Source of the DNA: Alectoria sarmentosa
Lineage: Eukaryota; Ascomycota; Lecanoromycetes; Lecanorales; Parmeliaceae
Length of the DNA stretch: 64,000 bases
Direction: 5' to 3'
NCBI GenBank assembly: GCA_009733775.1
Contig: WOGZ01000089.1
Coordinates: 49,233-113,232, forward strand
Shown: positions 22,665 to 33,802 of the stretch, piece after piece
How the letters are laid out: the number at the start of each line of letters is the position of its first letter
How positions within the stretch are numbered: position 1 is the first letter of the stretch
The notes under the pieces: model-generated
What the model was told of the DNA's origin: nothing
What the model saw: only the letters and a program-made list of their open reading frames with translations
The model's database searches: none
Translations under genes and position numbers: made by a program

Positions 22665-25154
22665 TTAGTTCGCAAAACGAAGGTGATTGTTGCTCTGCTC
22701 AGCACTTGTGCCCAAATTGAGCCAGCTCATGTCCTCTGTCTCCCTGCCTCCCCGTCCTCTGGGCCCCAATTCCTCCTTTTTTCGAGGGAACGTGCGTACT
22801 TGAGCTGAGCCATACTCCGGCAGCCTGCCAGTGCCCTCTTCAGGCATTGCACGCTCTCTTATCTGAGCTGCACTGTAAGTAGCGACGCTGGCATTGTTAG
22901 GAATTCGTCTCCCACTTGCTGTCCGAGCAAAGTCTCGAGATGCAACGTTTCTTAGGCCTCTATTGGGATCATCGACGGGTGATGTGGTGGGAGTGTTCAC
23001 GCCTGACGGTCCCTGGCTATTGGGCACGGTCGGGAAGTTCGGTATTCTCACACGCTCGCCAGGATGGGGATAAATCCTGCTGTTGACCCTACTATCGATG
23101 GGGACTCTGGTATCCGTGTTGACCCCGCTGTTGGCATAGTCGCTGAGCGGTCTATCTTCTGTCCAGGTGCTTCCCCGCTCGCCTATGGAAGCTACTGGAG
23201 TCCAAGAGTCCTGTCCATCACTATGAGAGTGGCGTGCGTATTCGTCTTCCTCGTCGATGTCAGAGACGAGAGTCGAACGCGGGGATGCTTCATCTCTTGG
23301 GTCTGGTCTGGCACTGTGCGTGATGCCGACGCCTTGACTTGGGCGAGGGAAACCGGTGGGAGACATGACACGACTGTTCGGCGGGTAAAGCGAAGGATTT
23401 TGAGAAGCGCGAATGTTAAGAGGCTCGACTTCAGCTGACTCGTGGGGGTTAGAAGAATTATATTCCGATTCGCCCGAGAAATAGGTTTGTGGCCTTGTCT
23501 CTTGGTCATTTCCCAGCGGCATAGAGTTGAGCTCCTTGGAATTGTTTTCGGTGAAGTATCTGCTCCAGCCTGTGTCTGTTCGAGGATCGGTCCTTGGATC
23601 CGGAGACGTCCTCAAGGTTTCCTCAATGGGAGGACCCATGATAGGTGCAGATATCGTGGGTGGCGACTTTTCGGGAGATCTACGACTCCAAAATGAATGG
23701 GCGCTCCCAGCACTGTCGCCTGGGTGATGAAGCAGTGCACGTTTCGATTGAGAAGAAGCAGCACCTCCTCGCTCTTGAGCTTTGGCATTGACGTTGCCGC
23801 TAGCACCGGATTTGTCAGACTTGTTCCTCTTGTGCTTGCTTTGGTCAAAGTTCCCTCCAGCCTCTTTCATAAAATCTGCTCCGACGTCACGAAAGTCCAT
23901 CTCTGCTTTGTCCTCGAGTGCGTAGCTGTTTGCTTGTTGCTGACGCTTCGTGTCCCTTCTCCTTCGACAGTACCGTAAGAGAAGTAGAAGGATGACTAAA
24001 AGAGCCGCAAGCCCAAACACCCCGCCTAGAACACCTCCAAGGATAGTGAGGGATTTGTTGCGTACAGTGGTATTGGCAGCTTGTTGGCTTGGTGAAGCTG
24101 TACTGCTTGCAGTTGTGCCCGTTGCAGCTGTGGTAGGAGTAGATGAAGTTGAGCTTGGGGCCGCTTCATTACCAAAGAACTGGTTGGGATCAACCCATTC
24201 GTTCCCTGTCTGATTAAAGATTGCCATTGGATCTTGGCTACTTCCACCTGATGCGACGACCAAGCCAGTCTTTGGATCCTCCGCAAGCGAGTACCCCGTT
24301 CGAGTCTCTTGGGGTGCAAGGGTATTGTTGTAAGCTGGTCTATCGGCCAATGTCGTATCTCGCTTCCGTCGTTTCGCAGGGTGGTGTGCAGATCTTGAGT
24401 ATGATCTCTTGGTAGATGATGGCGTGTGCGTCGCATTTTGTAGAAGAAGCGTTGAAATTTGGTTTGGCGACGTGCTAAAATCAAAGATCTCCAGTATTTT
24501 GCTCCCATCGCTTCCATCCAATATTGTAGCCTGGATCATGGATGAGTCCTTCAGACCATTCTGCAAGCTGACATCCAACTGCTGCCATCCTTCTTCAGGT
24601 CCAAACGTGAAGAGCTTCGTATTCGTTGGATCCCCTCCCAGCATCAACGCATGGGTAGTATTGAATGGTAGCACCAGCGGTGAGACGACTGGTGGCGCAA
24701 TAGAGTTGAATGCTTGAACATTGTAAGGTGACGTCGTTTGAATAAGGAATGTTTGTGATGAAGGCCCATAGTTATTATTCTGAGTACCAGCGTACATGAG
24801 TATGGATGAAGATTGTTGTAGGTATGCCGTGCCATGGTCCACTCGATTCGTAGCGACGGCGTCCAGGGGGTCCTGGGATGTCCATGTCTTGGTAGAGAAT
24901 GAGAAAGATTGTATGCCATTGTAGTTTGAATTCGAAGTAGAGCCCCCCACAACGATGAGCGAGATGTCATTGTTGTAAGTGCCTTGAACGCATGTGGAGC
25001 CGTTCGTGGGCACGCCCATGGGTAACTGTGTCCAGGTCGCGCCGTCTTGGAGGGCCAGCGATTGGAAAGCGTTTGCTTGGTATGTGTACAATACACCATT
25101 GTATACTATGGAGCAATGGCCGTTCAGTGGTACGGATGGCGTTGGAACGACCAT
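22665..25154 (-). CDS. Kelch-like beta-propeller single-pass membrane protein, at least 829 aa
   Basis: One intronless frame of 829 codons runs from ATG 25154 to TAA 22665. Residues 1-330 show kelch/galactose-oxidase-like repeats (HCSIVYNGVLYTYQ, ISLIVVGGSTSNSNYNG, HALMLGGDPTNTKLFTFG) with N-glycosylation sequons. A Ser/Thr/Ala-rich stalk follows, then one strong membrane segment (LGGVLGGVFGLAALLVILLL, about 370-395) backed by RYCRRRR, and a 430-residue Ser/Pro/Arg-rich cytoplasmic tail. The layout predicts an extracellular propeller and a cytosolic tail, as in fungal surface sensors or scaffolds; that is inference. A signal peptide is expected but not seen at this start, so a short 5' exon between 25155 and 25620 may be missing from my model. 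Confidence 0.8.
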   Translation of the reverse strand: MVVPTPSVPLNGHCSIVYNGVLYTYQANAFQSLALQDGATWTQLPMGVPTNGSTCVQGTYNNDISLIVVGGSTSNSNYNGIQSFSFSTKTWTSQDPLDAVATNRVDHGTAYLQQSSSILMYAGTQNNNYGPSSQTFLIQTTSPYNVQAFNSIAPPVVSPLVLPFNTTHALMLGGDPTNTKLFTFGPEEGWQQLDVSLQNGLKDSSMIQATILDGSDGSKILEIFDFSTSPNQISTLLLQNATHTPSSTKRSYSRSAHHPAKRRKRDTTLADRPAYNNTLAPQETRTGYSLAEDPKTGLVVASGGSSQDPMAIFNQTGNEWVDPNQFFGNEAAPSSTSSTPTTAATGTTASSTASPSQQAANTTVRNKSLTILGGVLGGVFGLAALLVILLLLLRYCRRRRDTKRQQQANSYALEDKAEMDFRDVGADFMKEAGGNFDQSKHKRNKSDKSGASGNVNAKAQERGGAASSQSKRALLHHPGDSAGSAHSFWSRRSPEKSPPTISAPIMGPPIEETLRTSPDPRTDPRTDTGWSRYFTENNSKELNSMPLGNDQETRPQTYFSGESEYNSSNPHESAEVEPLNIRASQNPSLYPPNSRVMSPTGFPRPSQGVGITHSARPDPRDEASPRSTLVSDIDEEDEYARHSHSDGQDSWTPVASIGERGSTWTEDRPLSDYANSGVNTDTRVPIDSRVNSRIYPHPGERVRIPNFPTVPNSQGPSGVNTPTTSPVDDPNRGLRNVASRDFARTASGRRIPNNASVATYSAAQIRERAMPEEGTGRLPEYGSAQVRTFPRKKEELGPRGRGGRETEDMSWLNLGTSAEQSNNHLRFAN

Positions 25155-27992
25155 TGTTGTGGATTATTCCCGTCCAGGTTACACGGTAGCCAAGCGTCGT
25201 GTTGAGGGGATGGCGAGAGCGACCAGGCGCTTGCCAGCGGTGAATTGTGTACGCCCACGATAAAAAGCAACTATTGGATCATGTCGAACATTGATATGCG
25301 TATTGTCTGTCCCTGAGTTGTCTGTACAGCCACGCAAGCCCCCTTCCTTTCCTCACTCCTCCAGCCTGTTTACCCTTGCCAGCTTGTTGTTGCTGACGCG
25401 CATCCGCCTCTGTATGGCATGGAATCCTCGTAATGTCATGTATGTGTCCAGTGATAGTCGTGCATCGAGAGATTGGTGTTGAGGGAGAAGATGGTGATGT
25501 GGAGATGTTGATGTTCGGCAAGACAAGGCAAGGCGGAAAGAGCGACCAAAGATGAAACACGTCGGTAGCGACCAATGCAAGGATGCCAAGCGCAGCACGA
25601 AGTCGTGCCAAATCCTTCACAACGGGGCTCAGCAGGGCGTAAGCCGAATCAAGTGGACGTATTACGATGGATTGTCACTCGCAGGCTGCGGAATGCATTC
25701 TTGTTCTAGGTAGGTATGTAAGATACATAAAAAAGGTCGAGGGTCATCATTTCCAAATGTTCCCAATGTTCCCAATGTTGTTCAAAATGGCTGGCAGCCG
25801 GCCCGTAGCGATGCAGTGCGGATGCCCTGGGGACGCCTGAGAGAGGGGAACGAGTGAGAGATGAATGATGGATCTTAGGGGGTTGGTGATGTGCTGACTA
25901 CAGGCACTACAATAGCACATGATTGGACCGTGTTACCCCTAAATTGCGTGGTTAATAAAGAAGACCTTTCAAAAGGCGGGAAGGATCAACAGCCACGAGG
26001 GAATAGGGATCAGCCCTTTCAGCCCTTGGCACGCCAAAATGCAAGCCCAACGTTGAAACATGCGACCAACTGACGATCTCTTTTTATTGTATTGTATGCA
26101 CAAGTTCAGATCCGATGAACCAATCTCCAAGCACAGGCATTGAGGTCTATGGCATTTGAATGCTCCGCCGTTGGAGTATTGCGGCCGAGGAAGCTTTACT
26201 ATTTATGGCCTCACTGATGGTGGATAAACTTCAGGGCCACGTGTGACGGGTCAAGAGGCGTGGGCGGAGTCTAGACAAGATCTTCTCGCCTCAGCTTACC
26301 AAATACTATATACACAGTCAGAGATATAATGAATTTGGAACCACAATGTATCGGCCCTTCTCTGTCTCTTCCGAGGATCTAATAATCAACGTTCAAGGAG
26401 TCAGGCTCTCGAACGTTGATGTTGGACGTCGACGACGGTTCATGGACAATTGACCGGAGAAGCTTTCTCCTGTAAAGACGATCTCCAAATAATCATGTCC
26501 ATGAACAGCTCGTGGCGCCCTCAAGCGTACTCTTTCTTTGACGGTTCAACCACTACTATATGCGCTGTTGCTGCCCAGGTATCTGTTGAGAGTATCCGCA
26601 GTCTCGTAGGGAATTATCGAAACACTACGGATGGCATTTCGAATTGGGAAATCGTCTAGAAGGACCAGTAAGTTTCTACGGCAAGATCCCATCGGGCGGA
26701 AGAATGAGGTTGTATGACGATTTGAGCGCTTCGGGTGGCGCCATCTTTCTCAGGGGCAGTCCTTCCAATGGCGTGGCACCTGCATACTTAGCTTGTCTCA
26801 AGTCGACACGACCCGCATTTGGGATTTCGGAAACATGACGTTGCTTTGAAGCTTTGAATCTGCGATTGAAGCGCTTCAGTTGAGGGTTGTCAACCTTGTT
26901 GCTACCAAAATCTGGGGTAATATGCGCCTGAGGCCACCTGGTGCATTCCTCGAAGCCTCCAGTAGACATGAACATTTTGAGTGACTTGACATGCGCCATT
27001 GAATTTGGAAGACAAATATGATATTAAACAAATTTGGACTTCAAACAGCCTCGTGTGTCAAGTGGATAAGTGATGATGCCGTTCTTGGCGGCACGGTATT
27101 TGAAAATACCACCCTCCATCATATAGATAGAAATACTTCCTCGCAATGCAGGCCGTAAGAGGAAGCTGTGAGCGCTCCTGACCAGCTAGAACATCATAAG
27201 ATAGAGCACGTGAACCCGTTTGATTTTCCAATGAGGCGTAATTATGTTGCTGCCATTCCTGTTGTCTTTGCCACCCTCATTCTGGATACCCACCTACACA
27301 CGTATCTGACCTAAGACGGTCATCATTAGCGCGGCGCTGATCCGGTATGATCCAACCAGTGCGGCCCTCAACCCATGTCTTTTAAAAAAGATGAAGCAAA
27401 TAGCGGGTGGGATCATTGTATGCAACGACCTCAACCAGCAAACAGTAGTAGCAGTGAATCTAGTAGCTGTAAGTCCCAAAAGAGAGAGCAATTAGCTTGA
27501 GAGTCAATGCCTCAATTGTGAACGGTCCCAGAGGAAAACGAGCTTGTAGGACCAGATCTGTGATGATGAGATCTCAAATCAATCCCAAGTATTGGATTGA
27601 ACGTCGAATATATGATAGTAGATTTTACTATGAAAAGAGAAGCAAGAGGTAGAGAATGGTACTCATCAAGGCTCTGTTGACACTCCAGTGCTGGGCATGA
27701 ATTAGAAGGTGAATCGCCAAACAACGAAGAATAGCCATTGGTAGCTTTGTATTGTAACAGAGAGACTTCAGAAAACGCTCCGACAATTAGAACCGCCCAC
27801 GGATAGACACAGTGGGAAACAGAACATGTAGAAACGCAATGGATCTGATCAAGTCAGTATGTACTTTACCTTGTTGGAAAAGAACCATTGAAGGCAGACG
27901 ATGAACATTCGACGCGCTAACGTAATTTTAAAATATCTCGTAACTTATCGATAAGGCACAAGCCAAAGCTCAATTGTTATCAATTCACAGCA
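25155..27992. other. 2.8-kb gap without a convincing gene
   Basis: The left end is the 5' region of the kelch gene; a GTG-started frame at 25620-25279 has a hydrophobic stretch but no ATG. Frames at 26450-26659 and 26644-26838 are short and unrecognised. There are direct TTCCCAATG repeats at 25760-25780. I see no RNA gene or transposon. Confidence 0.45.
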
Positions 27993-28771
27993 ATGGCATC
28001 CTCCGACCTGACCCCACTATCCAACTACACAGCAATGACCTCCGCCCCTCCACCTCCACCAAGACCCTCTCAATCCACCCCCCAAACCCCCTCCTACACA
28101 CCCACAACGAGCGGCCCACCACTCCCCCCGCCGCCCCCACAAACAGCCTCATACGATACCCAAGCAACCTCTCAACGATCCAACCCCCCACCGCCAGAAC
28201 CATCACAGCATTGGCTACCCGAAGTACTCCTTGACAAAACGTGTGCCCCTCCCCAGTTCCCAGCATCGGCCCTACGTTCTGACGTGCACCGCATAGATCG
28301 CAACAATTGCACAGCGCCCTCGAAAACCAAGCCCTCCTCCAATCCCTCTCCCTCCTGCACCCCTCCCTGACACCCTCGTCTCTCCCGCCGCATCTCCAAC
28401 AGACCCAGAACCTGGCCCAACACCTCATCGCCCAGCACGCCCACCTGCTCGACTTGCGCCAACAGACGCAGTCGCATCTGCTACATTTACATGCGCTGGA
28501 ACGGCAATGGCGGGAGAAACAGGCGCGTATGGATCGGGAGTTGGCGCCTTGGAGCGCCAAGGTGCTGTATCAGAGATTGAGGGAGGCCGAGAGGGAGGGG
28601 GAGGAGTGGTGTGACGGGTTGGAGGGGAGCTGGTTGGATGGGCAGGGGGAGATGGGCGAGAGGGAGATGGGGGAGTTCTTGAGGGGGTATAGGGAGGGGA
28701 GGGTCAAGGTTTGGAGGCGGAAGGAGGCGAGGGAACGGTGGGATGAGGGGAGAGTTGGGGGATGGCGATAG
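27993..28771 (+). CDS. VPS37: ESCRT-I subunit VPS37 (Mod(r) domain), 234 aa
   Basis: Two exons, 27993-28240 and 28315-28771, join in frame through a 74-nt GT-AG intron. The first 75 residues are Pro/Ser/Thr-rich (SAPPPPPRPSQS, GPPLPPPPP). From about residue 80 comes the helical Mod(r) region, with LPEVLLDKT, HALERQWREKQARMDRELAP, VLYQRLREAEREGE and a C-terminal ARERWDEGRVGGWR. Fungal VPS37 proteins share this organisation and C-terminus. VPS37 works with VPS23 and VPS28 in endosomal sorting of ubiquitinated cargo. The region around the intron is slightly short compared with what I expect, so a small exon inside it is possible. Confidence 0.8.
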
Positions 28772-30718
28772 CAGAACGACTTTCGGATTTAAGGGCATGC
28801 ATCAAGAGCTGAAGCATGAGAGAAGCATGATCAAATTTCGCTAGCTATGGCTATAGAACCGCCGAACTGTGCACGATTTGTTGATTTTGATCCTACACTT
28901 TTCCCAAGGCATGCGCCGTCTTACACAGACTTCGTGCTTCTCAGCAGCTGCAAAGACGTTGCCCTTTCGGAATTGACTGCCTGCAAACCATCAGCTTCTG
29001 CACAGAGGAAAATAATGCGTAAGAGAGGGCTTCGAGGGAGTAGGTATCAGTTCTCCAAGGTGAAATATGTGTTTCTTCAATGACGTGTCTCGGAAAGAAC
29101 ACAGCGAATATTTGGATTCATCAGGTAGCGTATGGAAAAAGAGAAATTGAGCCACTGACTTGAGCATATGAGGTGCTTATCTCAATCTTATCATCTGCGC
29201 ATGCACTTCGTAGCCATACACAAGTCAGCCAAAATCCTATCAAACGTAGGATACAGATATGCAATGGCAAGTTCAATCATCATCTGTGGATCAGGCTTAG
29301 CACCTTGTCAGCCCTGCTTCTGAAGAAGAGAGTTCAAATTCCCGGAGCATACCTCATTAAATCAGAATTTTCAGTGTTTGTACGTTCATCACCGGAAGGT
29401 GCCCTCGTTACAAGGCGGTTCCCGGTTCAAACAGTGTGAATAGTGTTCATCATTTCAGGAGATGGATTAGATGCTTGGAGAGAGAAAGGGTGATATATAC
29501 CTACTCGAGAACTTTGTTAGTAAGGACTTTAAGCAAGGCGATCGACCAAGTTATGACAAGGTACGTAGAGGATCAGCTGACGAATTCTCAACAAGTACAT
29601 CATCTTTCTGACACCGGCTGAAGTTTGTACGCTCCAGCACTGATTGGTACCAGCAGATGAGTACGCAGTCTGTCCGCCCGTTCGTTCAAAATTCTTCATG
29701 CGTGTATGGGGAGATTTGCGAATAGGGAGGATATGGAAGTACCTGGGAGAGCAGCCATTAGCAATTGCTATCAGAGTGGCGAACGTGGAAGCAAGTAGTA
29801 TGAGGTTGGGGTCAGACAAGGCTGAAACTTTGTAGAGACAGAATCGACATTAATTGTTCGGATTGAGGAATGCCTTTCCGTGTCATGTAGTCATCATGTA
29901 GAGATGTTGCGGAATATTCAGGGGAAGCGAAGGGTCTCATACCTTTTGTATCATGTTGTCGGCAGGTAAGCTAGCGAATGAATACTGCCATTGTGGTACT
30001 CAGCATGCTCTACAAAGCCGTAGCAGGGCAGGACTACTGCCAGTCTGCTGGACGCCGTAAAAAGTTCACCAATCCATACTAATCCAACTGCAGAGCTTGG
30101 AGCTGGTATGTATACATCTTTTTTTCTAATAGCTTGGCTATTGGGGATCTCCAGCTCGAGATCGAGCTAGGGTTGCCACTTGTCTGCGAAGGGTCAGCAA
30201 GGTGTCTTCTAAACTGCAGGCAGAAACCAAAAGGCAGTGTGTTGCTATGATCAGAGTAGTTCTAAGTATAGTACTCCTGCATGATGCTATAGGATTTGGA
30301 TTGTTCGTAAAAAGCTCATCATTTGTGGGCTGAGAGGCAGCACAGTCTGAGGTGGGAAGCGGCCTGGCCACTTACCAGTCATGATTAGAGGATAGCAATG
30401 CAAAGGCATTGTTTTAGACCTGCACTTCAGCTTCCAATTCCGGCGCGGACTTAATTGGTGCTGTAAAAGGATGAAGATGTCAAATAAGAATTTGTGTGGT
30501 AATTTTCAGAACCAAGCTAGCATAGATTTCGACAGGGCTGAAATCACTTGGCATACTACTCTAAGACTGGAGACTCTGTTCATAAGGAGGGCCAAAGACG
30601 TAGTGAAACTCTATCTCAAGCCTTCCAAACCTGTCTCTATAATATAGTCGGTATCTACAGATCCCAACGCCATAAGCCATGCATCATGCTCAACGGATAG
30701 GGTCTCCAATCCATCCTC
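28772..30718. other. 1.9-kb gap; possible remnant of a small secreted protein
   Basis: On the minus strand (29819-29529) a frame starts without ATG, carries a signal-peptide-like stretch (LILLASTFATLIAIANGCSP), and then reads like a small cysteine-containing secreted protein (NQCWSVQTSAGVRK). An ATG at about 29851 is one frame off. It is either a broken gene or a gene with an exon I could not resolve. Nothing else is supported in the gap. Confidence 0.3.
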
Positions 30719-31901
30719 CTACTCAGCAAGAACATCATCAGCTCCATCGAAGCCCCCAACCTCGTCTTCATCCTCTTCCATATCATCCTCGAGCTCCACA
30801 TCTTCTTTGAAGCATTTCTCCATCCCGGCTTCCTTCAGCCTCTCCTGCATCTCTTCCCTCTTGCCTGACTGCCACCTCTCCAACGCAGCAGCTGCATGCA
30901 CTTTGAAGCCAAAAATCTTGGGTTGGTACCTCTCGACGGTCTTCTCTGGGATCAAAGCAGGATAGACTTGGAATAGAATGTTCTGGAATGATGTTCCAAA
31001 GTAAGCGCCGTCAATGTTGGCATGGCGAGATGATTTTGGGTTGTATAGGTCTTCGCATTTGCCACAGTAGAGCTTGACGGACTGGACATGAGGGAGATCT
31101 GCCATGCCGGTGGGAAGAAGAGGGTGTGCATTGCACGTGACTCGGGGGCATTTGCCAAAGTCACCTTTCTTATATTTCTCGAGCTATAGAGATTAGCATG
31201 AATTTCGGAACCCGGACGAAGATACAGGCCTACCATCTTCGCAAGTCCCCTCGTAGTCGTAATGTACCGTGCATGGACTAAGCCGTACAGGTGCCTTGCA
31301 GATTTCTCGATCTGCTCCCGCATATCGTCATCACAGTCCAGATCAAAGACATCAGTGACAAGGTCAAGAGCGTATTGATAATACTGGACATCCGTGTTGA
31401 GCCCGGTAAGATTGAAGCGGTCCGTGAGATAGTCTTCGTCAATCTCGCAGAAGTATTCGTTGCCTCGAGACGAGATGAACTGCATGCAGACCTGTCAGCA
31501 AGTGTACGCCTCCATTGGTGTTTAATCAAGAACACTAGAGCAAAAGAGTAGATTTCAAGACGAGAAAAAAGCCAGCAGCTATGGTGCGGCCAAATCCAAT
31601 CGAGACCTACGACCGCAGCCCATGAAAGTTCCTCAGAAGTCGAGCTTCGTTCAGAGAAGTATTCCATCAGCCGTACGAACTCCTTCTTTTCAACATGATC
31701 GCTCCAGTCAACCTTCCGAGTCATATTCCCCAGGAGCTCCGCTTCATCAGGATCGACCTTCCTCTCCAACAACCAAGCATGAATGTGAATAAAACTATCA
31801 CGTACAAAATCCAAAGGACTGGCGCTCGCAAAAAGTCTCTCGAGGTAACCCATGATGAGATGTTGAGGAAGAGTTTTGAAGATGATGGCCAAGAAGGTCA
31901 T
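30719..31901 (-). CDS. Casein kinase II regulatory (beta) subunit
   Basis: Exons 31611-31901, 31234-31491 and 30719-31183 join in phase 0 with introns of 119 and 50 nt. The core is textbook CK2 beta: SEELSW, then FISSRGNEYFCEIDEDYLTD, the acidic LDCDDDMRE loop, SARHLYGLVHARYITTTRGL, and a zinc ribbon of CPRVTC and CGKC followed by NPKSSRHANIDGAYFGTSFQ. The C-terminus is long and acidic (EDDMEEDEDEV). CK2 beta assembles two catalytic subunits into the holoenzyme. The start is uncertain: 31901 is the first ATG in an open frame, but other in-frame ATGs follow, and family members usually begin close to the SEELSW stretch. From 31901 the protein would be 337 aa. Confidence 0.88.
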
Positions 31902-33068
31902 TCGTCCGGTCTGCGACCTGTCGCTTCAACAGGTTAAGGAAGGAGCGATGATCTATATTATAGCAAGCGCGTACTTGTCTGGGTCTTGAAGCTTTGCTCA
32001 TGAGATCCCAGGATTGCTTTCGGAATCCACGACCGCAGTACAGAGTGTAGTCCAGCAGGAGCCAAAGCCGCCTGGTGACGCCTTTTGCATGAAGCAAAGA
32101 CAGATCATGGTATACGAAACAGCAACAAGGCTCTGGAATACAAGAAAGCAAAGTATCAACCCACCCAATCTCTCCAATAACTCGTATAGTCACTATCCGT
32201 CTCACTGTTGAAATCCTCCATACTGCCCGAGACCAGATTCGGTTCGCTTTTGTCCCAAAGCTTCAGCCTCTTCCTCGGATGTTCTTCATGAGCATAATTG
32301 ACCATCAAAGACGCTCATCTTCGTCCGCTGGCATGAGTGATGATAGGTCAAGATGCTGATGCGGCCAGCCTAGAACCTGCAGTCCCACACTGTGTTGGAG
32401 AAGCGAGTGGGCGCAGACAAGCCTTGGCGAGTGGGATCGATGCCGATAAGGCTGAACCAAGAATGGTGTTGATATAGTAAAATGCTCTCGGCCGAGTTGT
32501 CTCGGTAATAAATTTACCCACAGCCCCACATGTCGCCATCTCGTCGTTCGATTGGTCACCCTTTGACTTTCCCCTTGCTTCAAGTCTATGTAGAGCACCA
32601 ACAGTTTTGCACAGTTCTGGAACGCTGACCCTCCCATGTTGGGGAAAATGGTATTTCCATCTTCTCCGTATGGAGGCCTCTTCTTGTTCACCGCAAGCGA
32701 GCAAATTCAACAGCATTCACGTCGAGAGCTGCACTCTACGACCACGGTCTTACCCAAATTTGACCTCTACGGTTGAAGTGCAAGATGACTTGTAATTATG
32801 GCTTTTTAGTCTACGGCATCAGAGTTTCATAAAAGGACGGTTCAGACTAATGGCTTCAGCCGCCGCATAAACGACAAGCGTGTCTTGCTTAAGAGTCAAG
32901 AACCGAGTTCAAGATCAAATTTCAAGGCTTCTCCGAGACAAAATCGCCGCCCTCCACGACCTTCCGTCTCCAGGATCCCCACTCGCCAGCAATTGATTCC
33001 TCGACAGCAGGACTACCATTTCTGTTGAAGTGTCCTCATTCACATCAAATCAAACCACCGAAGCAATC
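31902..33068. other. Intergenic, divergent, no supported gene
   Basis: It contains the 5' regions of the CK2 beta gene (minus) and the secreted-protein gene (plus). Frames at 32305-32716 overlap each other and show no family signature. Confidence 0.4.
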
Positions 33069-33620
33069 ATGCATCTCACCCGTCTTCCCCAAGCTCTCCT
33101 CCTCCTTCTCACCCTCACCCAAACCATCCTCGCCCGCCCCGAACCTCGCGCAGACCAAATCTCCCTTGACCACAACCAAGAAGAACTAATTTTTGATCCT
33201 CAATCCCCAAGAGCCCGTCAGCAGCGCCTCGAAGCATGGAAAGCCCAAAAACCAATGCACACCACCGCTCTCCTCGCCGGTGCGGCCGCTACCGCAATCC
33301 CCAAGTCCCAATTACGGGATGGGAGGAGGAGAGATTTGAGTAGTATAACTGGAGAGAAAGGGATGTGGATACCGATCGAGTTTTGGGATGAGGAGGATAA
33401 GAAACGGGGTCACAAGAGTGAGGATGTGAGAGGGGAGAAGGTGTTAGAGTCGGAGGTGGAGGATGACGAGGTAGAAGCTGAAGGAGAGGTACATGGGCTG
33501 AGATATATAATTGGGAGGGTATGGAGGAACTTAGAGAAAACTGGGTCACTAATGCAGAGGACATGGCAGCATATGGAGAATACCAAAGAGCTGGATAACG
33601 AACATGATGAAGACCTTTGA
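33069..33620 (+). CDS. Secreted protein of unknown function, 183 aa
   Basis: The frame opens at ATG 33069, which begins a clear signal peptide (MHLTRLPQALLLLLTLTQTI, cleavage near residue 22-26). The mature part has no cysteine pattern. It contains RARQQRLEAWKAQKP, an Ala-rich patch, a basic cluster (DGRRRDLSS), WIPIEFWDEEDKKRGHK, and a Glu/Asp-rich C-terminus. No domain is recognised. It could be an effector-like or cell-wall protein, but nothing in the sequence decides this. It is intronless and convergent with RIC1. Confidence 0.65.
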   Translation: MHLTRLPQALLLLLTLTQTILARPEPRADQISLDHNQEELIFDPQSPRARQQRLEAWKAQKPMHTTALLAGAAATAIPKSQLRDGRRRDLSSITGEKGMWIPIEFWDEEDKKRGHKSEDVRGEKVLESEVEDDEVEAEGEVHGLRYIIGRVWRNLEKTGSLMQRTWQHMENTKELDNEHDEDL

Positions 33621-33802
33621 TCAATGTGTACCTTTATGAGATTATGAGAATGGACCGATGCATGGGACATTGCATAAAATAAAAGCGTGGGTCGCTGTAC
33701 ACAAGCATTGCCAAACTGCGGCGGTAAGAGTGAATCTCAACGATGGTGGAAAAGGGCCAAGAATCATCTGTATTAGCCAAATCCACTAATCAGACACCTA
33801 CG

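Noticed and set aside
26450..26838. Two short overlapping plus-strand frames
   Set aside because: No ATG-supported gene model, no recognisable sequence and no splice structure linking them.
27985..28560. 191-codon minus-strand Cys/Arg-rich frame over VPS37
   Set aside because: Composition is an antisense effect of the Pro/Gln-rich plus-strand coding sequence.
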